Positions 24,460 through 32,683 of a DNA stretch of 64,000 nucleotides are shown piece by piece. The position numbers and the translations under genes were made by a program. Position 1 is the stretch's first letter. Every line of letters starts with the position of its first letter. Location of the stretch: positions 1 to 64,000 of the forward strand of contig NZ_LDPY01000004.1 in the NCBI RefSeq assembly GCF_001038505.1, read 5' to 3'. The stretch is from Puniceibacterium sp. IMCC21224 (GTDB lineage: Bacteria; Pseudomonadota; Alphaproteobacteria; Rhodobacterales; Rhodobacteraceae). The notes under the pieces are model-generated. The model did no database searches. It was not told the origin of the DNA and saw nothing but the letters and a program-made list of their open reading frames with translations.

Positions 24460-25068
24460 ATGAAGAAGGTCCGGATAGTTCTCTGGTCGGCAGTGGTTAT
24501 CGCTGCGGCGGTGTCAGCCACGCTTTGGATGACTGAACGCAATCAGGGACCGGTCGCCGCGCGTGTTGATCCTGAGGCCGAGAGTTTCACTGCGGATTTT
24601 GAGCTGACGGACCATACCGGTATGGTGCAGACCGACGAGGATTTCCGAGGGCGCTGGATGCTCGTCTTTTTCGGATTTGCGAACTGCCCCGACGTGTGTC
24701 CCATGGGGCTCGCAACCATCGCGCAGGTCATGGACGAGCTCGGCACCCAAGGTTCCGCCGTCCAGCCCCTGTTCATCACGGTCGACCCTGAAAGGGATAC
24801 GCCAAGCGCTCTGGCCAACTACGTTCCCCAGTTTGGTCAGGGAATCCTTGGGTTGAGCGGACCGCCGGACCAAATCGAACGCACTGCCGAGACCTTCAAG
24901 ATCTACTACCAGAAGATCGAGGAAGCCTCGGCGCCCGACGGCTATACGATGGGGCATACGTCGTCCTTCCTTCTCTTCGATCCGGAAGGCGAATTTGTCC
25001 GCATCTACGAATACGACGAGGAACCCAGACTGATCGTTACTGATCTTCGCGAAAGGATCGGCGCGTGA
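24460..25068 (+). CDS. SCO1/SenC-family copper/thiol protein
   Basis: 202 residues from ATG 24460; an upstream in-frame ATG at 24436 lacks a ribosome site. One N-terminal membrane helix (IVLWSAVVIAAAVSATLW) and a thioredoxin fold with the copper-binding CPDVCP and the distal His in YTMGHTSSFLLF. SCO proteins deliver copper to cytochrome oxidase CuA or act as periplasmic thiol reductases. First gene of the operon, overlapping dsbB by four bases. Confidence 0.93.
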   Translation: MKKVRIVLWSAVVIAAAVSATLWMTERNQGPVAARVDPEAESFTADFELTDHTGMVQTDEDFRGRWMLVFFGFANCPDVCPMGLATIAQVMDELGTQGSAVQPLFITVDPERDTPSALANYVPQFGQGILGLSGPPDQIERTAETFKIYYQKIEEASAPDGYTMGHTSSFLLFDPEGEFVRIYEYDEEPRLIVTDLRERIGA

Positions 25069-25508
25069 CAGCTGGCCCAGACGCAACGCCACGCGCCGCG
25101 AGCCCGGTAGCTTTCCTCTTCGCGGCATGGTTCGTCGCCTTGTCCGCGTCGCTTGCCGTGCTCTTCATCGGAGAGGTTCTGGGGCAGACCCCCTGCAATC
25201 TGTGCTGGTTCCAGCGTGCCTTCATGTTCCCGCTCGCGGTCATCCTCGGGGTGGCGGCTTGGCGCGCCGACCTCTCGATCTGGCGCTATGCCGCGCCGCT
25301 CGCGGTTCTGGGTGGTGCCGTCGCCCTTTACCATTCCCTGCTTTACGCAGGGATCGTGCCGGCGCCGATCGTCCCCTGCACGGCGTCCGGGCCATCCTGC
25401 ACCGATGACGCGATGCTGATCCTTGGCCTGCCAATCCCTCTGCTCTCCCTGCTGACCTTCGGGGCGATCCTTGCCCTTCTCATTCAACTTCGACGGATAT
25501 CAATATGA
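25065..25508 (+). CDS. dsbB: DsbB-family disulfide oxidoreductase
   Basis: 147 residues from GTG 25065. Four membrane helices; the first periplasmic Cys pair is CNLC (GQTPCNLCWFQRAF) and the second lies in VPCTASGPSCTDD. DsbB passes electrons from DsbA to quinone. It overlaps SCO upstream and the DsbA-like gene downstream, so the pair forms a dedicated disulfide system. Slightly short but with all four Cys. Confidence 0.9.
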   Translation: MTAGPDATPRAASPVAFLFAAWFVALSASLAVLFIGEVLGQTPCNLCWFQRAFMFPLAVILGVAAWRADLSIWRYAAPLAVLGGAVALYHSLLYAGIVPAPIVPCTASGPSCTDDAMLILGLPIPLLSLLTFGAILALLIQLRRISI

Positions 25509-26167
25509 ACCGACAGACTCTTCTGCTCGCGATACTCACTCTGGTACTGGCCGTTTTCGTGGCTGGTGCCTGGTTCGTATCGCGCCCCGATCCGACCCCG
25601 GTGGCGACAGCCGCTCCGCTGGAACAACAGGATCGTCTTGTTCGGTCCTATTCTCCCATACTCGGGCGCGAGGATGCGCCAGTGACCATCGTGGAGTTCT
25701 TCGACCCAGCCTGCGAGGCCTGCCGCGCCTTCCATCCCATCGTGAAGCAGATACTGGCGCAATACCCCGACGATGTGCGCGTCGTCATGCGCTACACGCC
25801 GTTCCACGGCGATGGGTCCGAGCTGGCAATCAAGGTGCTGGAAGCGGCTCGGTTGCAGGACGTTTTTGTTCCCGTGCTGGAAGCGCTGCTTGAAAATCAG
25901 CCCGCCTGGGCCTCTCACGGCGCTCCGGCAGCTGAGCGCATCATGGAGATCGCCGGAGCGGCGGGCTTGGACACAGACGCCGCCGCAAATCAGATCATGT
26001 CACCCAGCATCGTCGGCGTCCTCAATCAAGACCGGGCAGACGTCGAAGCTGTCGGAATCCAAGGCACACCGACGTTCTTCGTCAACGGTAAGCCTTTGCC
26101 AGAGTTCGGTGCGGAGCAGCTCTTGTCGCTCGTCCAAGCCGAAGTCGAGGCTGCGGCAACAAACTAG
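25505..26167 (+). CDS. DsbA-family thioredoxin-fold oxidoreductase
   Basis: 220 residues. N-terminal membrane anchor (LLAILTLVLAVFVAGAWF), then a thioredoxin fold with active site CEAC (EFFDPACEACRAFHP) and the cis-Pro in GIQGTPTFFVNG. Likely partner of the adjacent DsbB. It would oxidise Cys of exported metal-binding proteins such as SCO, DUF411 and PCuAC encoded beside it. Confidence 0.92.
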   Translation: MNRQTLLLAILTLVLAVFVAGAWFVSRPDPTPVATAAPLEQQDRLVRSYSPILGREDAPVTIVEFFDPACEACRAFHPIVKQILAQYPDDVRVVMRYTPFHGDGSELAIKVLEAARLQDVFVPVLEALLENQPAWASHGAPAAERIMEIAGAAGLDTDAAANQIMSPSIVGVLNQDRADVEAVGIQGTPTFFVNGKPLPEFGAEQLLSLVQAEVEAAATN

Positions 26168-26186
26168 AACGAACAGGAGACCCAAC

Positions 26187-26669
26187 GTGTTCAAAACCTT
26201 CGCAAAGGCAATCCAGAGCCTGTCTGTCGCTCTTCTGATGGGCTTGCCAATGGCATCCTCAGCGCAGCAGTTGTCAGAGAACGCATCGATTGTGGTCGAG
26301 AGCCCCTGGGCGCGCGCGAGCCTTGGAATGTCGCGGCCCGGCGGGGCCTATCTGACCGTTCGGAACGAGGGCAGCGATCAGATCTCCCTTATCGGTCTTC
26401 GCGCGGAGATCTCCGGCATGGCTTCGATCCACGAAACCAGAACCAATTCTGACGGCGTCAGCAGCATGGCTCCGGCGGACGATATCGTGATCCCGCCCGG
26501 GGGTATGTTCGCCCTTGAACCCGGCGGATATCACGCCATGCTGATGCAACTGCAATCTCCGCTCGTCGAGGGGGAGACCTTTCCGCTGACCCTGCTTTTT
26601 TCCGATGGAACAGAGCTTGAAATCACCGTCCCGGTCCTTGGCATCGGCGCACGCGGCCCCGAAGGCTGA
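26187..26669 (+). CDS. copper chaperone PCuAC
   Basis: 160 residues from GTG 26187 with AGGAGA upstream. Signal peptide ends SSAQQL. The PCuAC copper site is present: His in MASIHETRTNSDGVSSM, then Met, and a later YHAMLMQL. These periplasmic proteins bind Cu(I) and hand it to SCO or the CuA site. Neighbouring SCO genes on both sides fit this pathway. Confidence 0.9.
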   Translation: MFKTFAKAIQSLSVALLMGLPMASSAQQLSENASIVVESPWARASLGMSRPGGAYLTVRNEGSDQISLIGLRAEISGMASIHETRTNSDGVSSMAPADDIVIPPGGMFALEPGGYHAMLMQLQSPLVEGETFPLTLLFSDGTELEITVPVLGIGARGPEG

Positions 26670-26677
26670 TCCGGCTG

Positions 26678-27301
26678 ATGATGAGTGTAGCCAAAATCGC
26701 AGCGATCGGCGTGGCGGCAGTCTTTGCCGCCCTATTCGTCGGCTGGTGGCAGGTCGATGGACCTGGCGCTGATCCCGTTCCGGGCAAGCGGCCCGTGCCG
26801 CTAACGACGATGGATTTCAGACTGACCAATCAGGATGGTCGGGATGTCGGCCCGGAAACCCTCATCGGCGAGCCGAGTCTGGTCTTCTTCGGATTCACCT
26901 ACTGCCCCGACGTTTGCCCGACGACCCTCTCGGACATATCCGGATGGCTCGACGAGCTTGGGCCGGACGCCGAAGACCTGAATACCGTTTTCATCACCGT
27001 AGATCCGGACCGCGACACGGTCGAGACCATGGCCGAGTATGTCTCGTATTTCCATCCGCAGATTCAAGGATGGACGGGCTCGCCAGACCAGATCGCGGCC
27101 TTCGCCGAAGGTTTCCGTGCCACCTATGAGAAGGTTGAGGGCGAAAACGGCGAATATACGATGAACCACACGGCGGGTGTTTTCCTGTTCGGTGCGACAG
27201 GCCGCTTCGTCACCACCATCGACTATCACGAACCACGCGAATTCGCCGTGCCGAAGATAAGGCGCGCGATGCAGAACAGAACCGAGGGGGCAGAATCTTG
27301 A
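26678..27301 (+). CDS. SCO1/SenC-family protein (second copy)
   Basis: 207 residues. Signal anchor at the N terminus; copper motif TYCPDVCPTT; distal His in YTMNHTAGVFLFG. Distinct from the copy at 24460 except around the motifs. It follows PCuAC directly, matching the usual PCuAC-SCO pairing. Its stop overlaps the start of the M23 peptidase gene (TTGA). Confidence 0.92.
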   Translation: MMSVAKIAAIGVAAVFAALFVGWWQVDGPGADPVPGKRPVPLTTMDFRLTNQDGRDVGPETLIGEPSLVFFGFTYCPDVCPTTLSDISGWLDELGPDAEDLNTVFITVDPDRDTVETMAEYVSYFHPQIQGWTGSPDQIAAFAEGFRATYEKVEGENGEYTMNHTAGVFLFGATGRFVTTIDYHEPREFAVPKIRRAMQNRTEGAES

Positions 27302-28647
27302 AACTGAGACATATCGTTCTGGGAACGACAATGGCCGCGGCAGCGGTCAGCACGATAGCGAGCCGGGCTTTGATCCTGGAGGCGCCGCCCGAGTACATCT
27401 TTTCCGAGGCTCCGGAAGCCTTGGACAGTCCACCCGAACCTCTCGATGGACCAGGCGTCAACGCATCTGGCGAGACGATGCCGAATATGCTTCCGGCCGC
27501 TTTTCAGCCGCCTGAGTTTCCCGCACTCGAACGGGCCGAGCCAGATAATCTGATGGCGCTTGTTCAGGCCCTCGCCACGCCGCCTTGGGAGGCGACGGTC
27601 GAGGCGGGTGACACATTGGACGTGCTTCTCTCTCTCGCGGACATGGATGCGCAAACACGGACCGAAGTCGCACTGGCACTGACGGTTGAATACGACCTGC
27701 GCCGCCTTCGACCGGGCCATCGTCTCAGCGTCGACTTTCGCCCGGACGGCACGCCATCCGTTGTGACGTTGGCTGTCGATGACGGCGTGCGGATCGAAGT
27801 CACCCTGGACGACACCATTGCGAGTCGGACGGTAACGCCGAGCGCGTTGACAGTCGAGCGTGCGAGCCAGTTGCTGGTGAACGGGTCGATCTACGCTTCG
27901 CTGGATCGAGCAGGCGTCCCGGCCCGTTTTGCCGTCGATCTCGCACAAATCCTCGGGGAAACGGTCGACTTTCGCAGGGATCTTCAAGGCGGAGAGACCC
28001 TGAATATCCTTTGGGGTCAGACCGTCCTTCGCGATGGTTCAGAGGTCGGTCAACCGTCAATCTCCTATGCGGCCCTCGATCTGGCCGACGACCGCTTCGA
28101 AATCCTCTGGTCAGCCGAAGACAGCGGGCGGGCAACGGTCTATTTGAATGGTGAAATCCTGCGGACGGTCGCGCCGCCGGTGGAAGGCGCACGACTGTCG
28201 TCGGTCTTCGGGCAGCGCAAGCATCCGATCTATGGCAGTATGCGGATGCACACAGGTGTCGATTATGCCGCCGCTGCGGGGACACCGATTGCAGCGACCG
28301 CACCCGGACGGGTCTCCTTCATCGGATGGCGGAGCGGATATGGCCGGGTGGTCGAGATCGCGCACGGGTCAGACACAATGACCCGCTATGCGCACCTCAG
28401 CGCTGTGCCGGAGGGTCTGGCCGTCGGAAACCGCGTGGTCGCGGGCGAAACGATTGGCCAGGTCGGTGAGACAGGCACGGCGACAGCTCCGAACCTTCAC
28501 TACGAAGTGCGCGTGGACGGCCGACCTATCGATCCGCTCGGGGAGGAATTGCTCGCCTCTGCGGAAAATTTCGACACTGCGGATGCCACTGAAATCCTTG
28601 AAGAGACGCGCACACGGTTCGCGACCTTTCTTCGCGAAGACACATGA
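27298..28647 (+). CDS. M23-family (LytM) peptidoglycan endopeptidase
   Basis: 449 residues from TTG 27298, overlapping the SCO stop. Signal peptide, then a long region resembling OapA/LysM-like domains (EAGDTLDVLLSLADMD). The C-terminal M23 domain has zinc ligands in MRMHTGVDYAAAAGTPI and NLHYEVRVDG plus YAHLS. It cuts peptide crosslinks in the wall. Linked with L,D-transpeptidases in this region, it may remodel the envelope under metal stress. Confidence 0.92.
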   Translation: MKLRHIVLGTTMAAAAVSTIASRALILEAPPEYIFSEAPEALDSPPEPLDGPGVNASGETMPNMLPAAFQPPEFPALERAEPDNLMALVQALATPPWEATVEAGDTLDVLLSLADMDAQTRTEVALALTVEYDLRRLRPGHRLSVDFRPDGTPSVVTLAVDDGVRIEVTLDDTIASRTVTPSALTVERASQLLVNGSIYASLDRAGVPARFAVDLAQILGETVDFRRDLQGGETLNILWGQTVLRDGSEVGQPSISYAALDLADDRFEILWSAEDSGRATVYLNGEILRTVAPPVEGARLSSVFGQRKHPIYGSMRMHTGVDYAAAAGTPIAATAPGRVSFIGWRSGYGRVVEIAHGSDTMTRYAHLSAVPEGLAVGNRVVAGETIGQVGETGTATAPNLHYEVRVDGRPIDPLGEELLASAENFDTADATEILEETRTRFATFLREDT

Positions 28648-28667
28648 CTGATTTGAAAGGAATTCCG

Positions 28668-29120
28668 ATGAAAAACAGGTTTCAAACCTTGGCCGCTGCG
28701 ACCCTCATGATTGCTGCCGCGACGGCAGTGACCGCGCAGACCGCTATCCACGTCGGAAAGACGCGCGGCTGCGGTTGTTGCCTTGCCTGGATGGAAAAGC
28801 TGTCCGAGGCCGGGTTCGCTCCTGAAGGTGAGAATATGGGCGGCGCGCTGATCCGTCTGAAGATGGATAGGGGTATCCCTGTCGACATGTTCTCGTGCCA
28901 CACGGCGACTGTCGAAGGCTACACCATCGAGGGCCACGTTCCGCCAGCCGACATCGCCCGGCTGCTTGAGGAACGTCCCGACGCCATCGGTCTTGCCGTG
29001 CCCGGCATGCCCATCGGCTCGCCCGGCATGGATTTCGGCGACGATGCCGAAGCCTACGACGTCTTTCTGGTGAAACCGGACGGCACTACCGAAGTCTTCT
29101 CGTCCTATCCGGCGAGCTGA
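28668..29120 (+). CDS. DUF411 metal-binding protein
   Basis: 150 residues from ATG 28668 (AAAGGAATT upstream). Signal peptide ending AVTAQ. Family marks: KTRGCGCCLAWMEKLSEAGF, FSCHTATVEGYTIEGHVP and LAVPGMPIGSPGMD. DUF411 proteins accompany copper and silver resistance genes and are thought to bind metal through the CGCC cluster. A paralogue lies at 61787-62242. Confidence 0.9.
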   Translation: MKNRFQTLAAATLMIAAATAVTAQTAIHVGKTRGCGCCLAWMEKLSEAGFAPEGENMGGALIRLKMDRGIPVDMFSCHTATVEGYTIEGHVPPADIARLLEERPDAIGLAVPGMPIGSPGMDFGDDAEAYDVFLVKPDGTTEVFSSYPAS

Positions 29121-29121
29121 A

Positions 29122-29913
29122 GTGGAGCAGGTCGCAACACTTTCGCCTGTCGCACTCGGCTTTCTGGGCAGTCTCGCCGCCGGTCTGATGACCGCCGTCG
29201 GAGCGACGCCCGTCCTTTTGGGCAAGACCCCCTCGCGCAAATGGCGCGATATCTCGCTCGGTTTTGCTGCTGGGGTCATGCTTGCCGCATCGTTCTTCTC
29301 GCTCATCATCCCCGCCCTCGACGCGGCAGAGGGGCGATACGGAGACGGTGCGATACCTGCACTGATCGTCTGCATCGCAATCCTGATGGGCATGGGTGCG
29401 GTCGCCCTGATGAACGAAATGATACCGCACGAGCATTTCAGCAGCGGTCGTGAGGGCCCGGAGGCCGTCTCGCTACGACGTGTGTGGCTCTTCATCATTG
29501 CCATCACGATCCACAATGCGCCGGAGGGTTTGGCCGTCGGCGTTGCGTTCGGAGCTGATGGTTTTACAGGCGGATTTCCCGTCGCTCTCGGGATCGGATT
29601 GCAGAATGCGCCTGAAGGGCTGGCTGTTGCAGTCGCCCTACTGGGCGAGCGATACTCGGCGGGCCGTGCGTTCGGCATCGCAGCACTGACTGGTTTGGTC
29701 GAACCCGTCACGGGCTTTCTTGGTGCCGCGGTGATCGTCGTGGCGCAGCCTCTCTTGCCCTGGGGTCTGGCTTTTGCGGCGGGCGCGATGCTCTATGTCA
29801 TCAGCCACGAGATCATCCCGGAAACCCATCGCAGCGGCCACCAGAAGCAGGCGACGACCGGGCTCGCGATCGGCCTCGTCGTCATGCTGTTCCTAGATGT
29901 CTGGTTGGGGTGA
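29122..29913 (+). CDS. ZIP-family metal transporter
   Basis: 263 residues from GTG 29122. Eight helices with the ZIP metal site repeated: ITIHNAPEGLAVGVAFG in helix 4 and IGLQNAPEGLAVAVALLG in helix 5. His/Glu loop PHEHFSSGREGPE. ZIP proteins bring divalent metals toward the cytoplasm, the opposite of the CDF and P1B pumps under the same regulator, so this copy may be selective for another metal. Closest to ZupT/GufA forms. Confidence 0.9.
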   Translation: MEQVATLSPVALGFLGSLAAGLMTAVGATPVLLGKTPSRKWRDISLGFAAGVMLAASFFSLIIPALDAAEGRYGDGAIPALIVCIAILMGMGAVALMNEMIPHEHFSSGREGPEAVSLRRVWLFIIAITIHNAPEGLAVGVAFGADGFTGGFPVALGIGLQNAPEGLAVAVALLGERYSAGRAFGIAALTGLVEPVTGFLGAAVIVVAQPLLPWGLAFAAGAMLYVISHEIIPETHRSGHQKQATTGLAIGLVVMLFLDVWLG

Positions 29914-29916
29914 TTC

Positions 29917-30393
29917 ATGGCAATTCGCTCCATTGGCATTTGCACAGCTGTCCCGGCGCTCGCCGCCGATCAGGCATCGAAGGCGTTCGTGCTCGCGAAT
30001 GCGGAAACGCTCGCCCCCGGCGTCGCTGTGTTCCCCGGCTTCAACCTGATCTTCCACCGCAACTACGGCGTGACCTTCGGGTTCTTTCAGAATGTGCCGT
30101 GGTGGCTCCTTGCATTGGTCGCCACCACCATCGTCCTGTTTCTTGCCGTCTCGCTAATCCGGGCAACGCGGGCAGCCGAGGCGGTTGCCTACGGCATGGT
30201 GATCGGCGGCGCTCTTGGGAATATCGTCGATCGTCTTCGCTTTGAAGGGGTGACCGATTTTCTGGATTTCTATCTCGGAACGGCGCATTGGCCAGCGTTC
30301 AACCTCGCGGATGTCTTCGTGGTCTGCGGCGTCGGGATTTTGCTGATCTTCTCGGGGCGCGAAAAGGTCGCTGCGTCCGAAACCTCAAGATAG
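29917..30393 (+). CDS. lspA: lipoprotein signal peptidase (signal peptidase II)
   Basis: 158 residues. Four membrane helices; the catalytic Asp pair lies in GGALGNIVDRLRFEGVTDFL and PAFNLADVFVVCG. N-terminal DQASKAFVL is conserved. It removes the signal from prolipoproteins after diacylglyceryl addition. A copy inside a metal operon recalls PbrC of lead-resistance operons. A housekeeping lspA is presumably elsewhere on the chromosome. Confidence 0.93.
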   Translation: MAIRSIGICTAVPALAADQASKAFVLANAETLAPGVAVFPGFNLIFHRNYGVTFGFFQNVPWWLLALVATTIVLFLAVSLIRATRAAEAVAYGMVIGGALGNIVDRLRFEGVTDFLDFYLGTAHWPAFNLADVFVVCGVGILLIFSGREKVAASETSR

Positions 30394-30399
30394 ATCTCG

Positions 30400-31935
30400 G
30401 TGATTTCAATCGGCATCACTGTTCTCCGCATTTCCGGAATGTCAGGTATCATCCTCACATTCTGTGCATTCGGCCTCGGCGCTTTGGCGGTTCTCGCTCT
30501 GCCACCATTCTCGATGCCGGTGCTTTTGCCCGTCGCGTTTGGCGCGCTGTATCTGCTCACGGTCGGAGAGAGCCGCATGCGGGCCGGACTTGCCGGATGG
30601 GCGTTCGGCGTTGGCTTCTTCCTGTTCGGATTGTCCTGGATCGCGGAGAGCTTTTTCGTCGACGCGGAGCGGTTCGCCTGGATGGCCGTTCCTGCGGTGG
30701 CTGGACTGGCCGCCGGCCTTGCGCTGTTCCCGGCGGCGGCAATGGCAGCGTTCGCATGGAGCAGGACGAAAGGTGTCTCCGGCGCATTGATCTTCGCGGT
30801 CTGCTGGTCGGTTTCGGAATGGCTGCGCGGCACCATGCTGACAGGCTTCCCCTGGAACCTGATCGCCTACACGTGGGCCGACTACGATATTCCACGCCAA
30901 ATGGCCGCATGGGTTGGCAGCTACGGACTGGGCCTCCTCACAGTTCTGCTGTCGGTCCTGCCCGTAACGCTCCTCATGCGGAATCGTTGGCAAAATGCGT
31001 TCGCCACATTTGTTTTCATGTCGGTGGTGGCGGGTGCCGGAACCCTGGGCACGGTTCGCCTTATGGCCACCACACCGCCAACAGACACAACCGTCAGGAT
31101 CGTTCAGGGAAACATTCCTCAGACGGAGAAATGGGACCCCGCGTTCCGCGAACGGAACATATCCCGCTATCTGGATCTGTCCGCGCAGTCTGGCAGGTTC
31201 GACGTCCTTCTTTGGCCCGAAAGCGCATTTCCCGGCTATCTCGACGAGGATCCTGAAATGTTGGGTCGAATTGCCGAACGTCTGCCTGAGGGCCGCGTTC
31301 TTCTGACCGGTGCACAGACGCGCGAGTCGGACGGCACTGGCACACGCTACAGAAATTCGATCCTCGCAGTCGATCAGACCGGACAGATCGTCACGCGATA
31401 CGCCAAGCATCACCTCGTGCCGTTCGGGGAATACGTTCCCCTGCGGAGTTTTCTTCCGATCCAGCGATTGACCGCAGGGCTTGGGGACTTCACGCCCGGT
31501 ACCGGCCCCCAGACCGTTGAGCTACCCGGTTTATCTCCGGTCGGCCTTTCGATCTGCTACGAGGCCATTTTTCCGGGACGTGTCGTAGACGCCGCTTCGC
31601 GTCCGGACTGGATATTCAACGCCACCAATGACGCTTGGTTCGGTGCGTCTCTCGGTCCCCGGCAACATCTGGCCTCTGCCAGGATGCGCGCGGTCGAAGA
31701 GGGGCTGCCTTTGGTTCGCGCGGCCAACACGGGCATTTCAGCAGTTATCGATGGGTACGGCCGGATCGTCGCCCGCCTCGGGCTCGATGAGACCGGCGTG
31801 CTGGACGCCCGCTTGCCAGTTGCGCTCCCGGCCACGCCATTCGCGAAATACGGGCAGATGATGTTCCTGCTCGTTTTGGCAGCGTGCATCGCGGGTGCCA
31901 TTGGGGTGACTATTGGAAAGGAAAAGGCACCATGA
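30400..31935 (+). CDS. lnt: apolipoprotein N-acyltransferase
   Basis: 511 residues (GTG start; an ATG at 30439 is an alternative). N-terminal membrane bundle and a C-terminal nitrilase domain with Glu in LLWPESAFPGY, Lys in AKHHLVPFGEYVP and Cys in GLSICYEAIFPG. It adds the third acyl chain to lipoproteins. With lspA it would mature outer-membrane lipoproteins such as the efflux outer-membrane factor. A metal-regulated lnt is uncommon. Confidence 0.92.
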   Translation: MISIGITVLRISGMSGIILTFCAFGLGALAVLALPPFSMPVLLPVAFGALYLLTVGESRMRAGLAGWAFGVGFFLFGLSWIAESFFVDAERFAWMAVPAVAGLAAGLALFPAAAMAAFAWSRTKGVSGALIFAVCWSVSEWLRGTMLTGFPWNLIAYTWADYDIPRQMAAWVGSYGLGLLTVLLSVLPVTLLMRNRWQNAFATFVFMSVVAGAGTLGTVRLMATTPPTDTTVRIVQGNIPQTEKWDPAFRERNISRYLDLSAQSGRFDVLLWPESAFPGYLDEDPEMLGRIAERLPEGRVLLTGAQTRESDGTGTRYRNSILAVDQTGQIVTRYAKHHLVPFGEYVPLRSFLPIQRLTAGLGDFTPGTGPQTVELPGLSPVGLSICYEAIFPGRVVDAASRPDWIFNATNDAWFGASLGPRQHLASARMRAVEEGLPLVRAANTGISAVIDGYGRIVARLGLDETGVLDARLPVALPATPFAKYGQMMFLLVLAACIAGAIGVTIGKEKAP

Positions 31936-32096
31936 TCGTGATCTTCGGAGCATTGGTCGGCGCCGCATGGGGCGGATATCTCGCCAAGAAGCGTGGCGGC
32001 AACAGGCTGGACATCGCCCAGTACGCGGCAAGTTCCGCGATCGCATTCGGACTCCTGGCGTTGTTCGCCTCGATCGTTCTTGCACGGGTTCTATGA
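31932..32096 (+). CDS. small membrane protein linked to lnt
   Basis: 54 residues from ATG 31932, overlapping the lnt stop (ATGA). One helix at each end (MIVIFGALVGAAWGGYLA; AIAFGLLALFASIVLARVL) around KKRGGNRLDIAQYAAS. In related Rhodobacterales similar proteins follow lnt and are sometimes annotated as apolipoprotein acyltransferase. No catalytic residues, so an accessory role is more likely. Confidence 0.72.
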   Translation: MIVIFGALVGAAWGGYLAKKRGGNRLDIAQYAASSAIAFGLLALFASIVLARVL

Positions 32097-32121
32097 ACCG
32101 CCGTCCAAGGCCGGATAGGCG

Positions 32122-32625
32122 CTAGGCGAATATGTCGATCGGCGTCCCGTCCCGCACCATCGCGTAGATATCCTCAATTTCGCGGTCCGACACCGCGATG
32201 CAACCCGCCGTCCAGTCTGGCTTGATCGCGTCGATCCCGGGTCGTGGCCCGCCATGGATGAAAATGTCGCCGCCTGGCTCACGGCCCTGTGCAGCGGCGA
32301 AGGCGATATCGGCCTCGTTCGGATAAGAGATTCCGATGGAGAGATGGAACAGACTGTCGGGATTGCGTCGGTCGACGGTATAAGCCCCTTCGGGCGTTTT
32401 CCCGTCACCCTCGAACTGCTTGGGCCCCTCGGGCGCGAAACCGAGGTCTATCCTGTAGGCTTTCAGGACCGAGGTATTGTTGAACAGGAACAGGTTCCGG
32501 TCACCTTTGAACATCTGCAACCGGGTGACCTCGGGCCCATCGTAGGTTCGGAATTTGCTGGCGCACCCTGCAAGGCCAAGTGCAAGTCCGCCCAAGAGTG
32601 CCGTTCGTCGTGTCGTTTTCATCAT
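32122..32625 (-). CDS. L,D-transpeptidase lipoprotein (YkuD domain)
   Basis: 167 residues. The signal KTTRRTALLGGLALGLAGC combines a Tat-like Arg pair and a lipobox (LAGC). Catalytic region: GGDIFIHGGPRPGIDAIKPD, then WTAGCIAVSDRE with Cys. Third L,D-transpeptidase in the window, anchored as a lipoprotein. Convergent with the lnt operon. Confidence 0.9.
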   Translation of the reverse strand: MMKTTRRTALLGGLALGLAGCASKFRTYDGPEVTRLQMFKGDRNLFLFNNTSVLKAYRIDLGFAPEGPKQFEGDGKTPEGAYTVDRRNPDSLFHLSIGISYPNEADIAFAAAQGREPGGDIFIHGGPRPGIDAIKPDWTAGCIAVSDREIEDIYAMVRDGTPIDIFA

Positions 32626-32683
32626 GTCGTCCGCTCGATCTTTTTACCTGTCCACTCATATCGGTATCGGTATGCTTGATCAA

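Noticed and set aside
28500..29711. 403-residue minus-strand frame
   Set aside because: Antisense to the DUF411 and ZIP genes; Ala/Ser/Arg-rich without domains.
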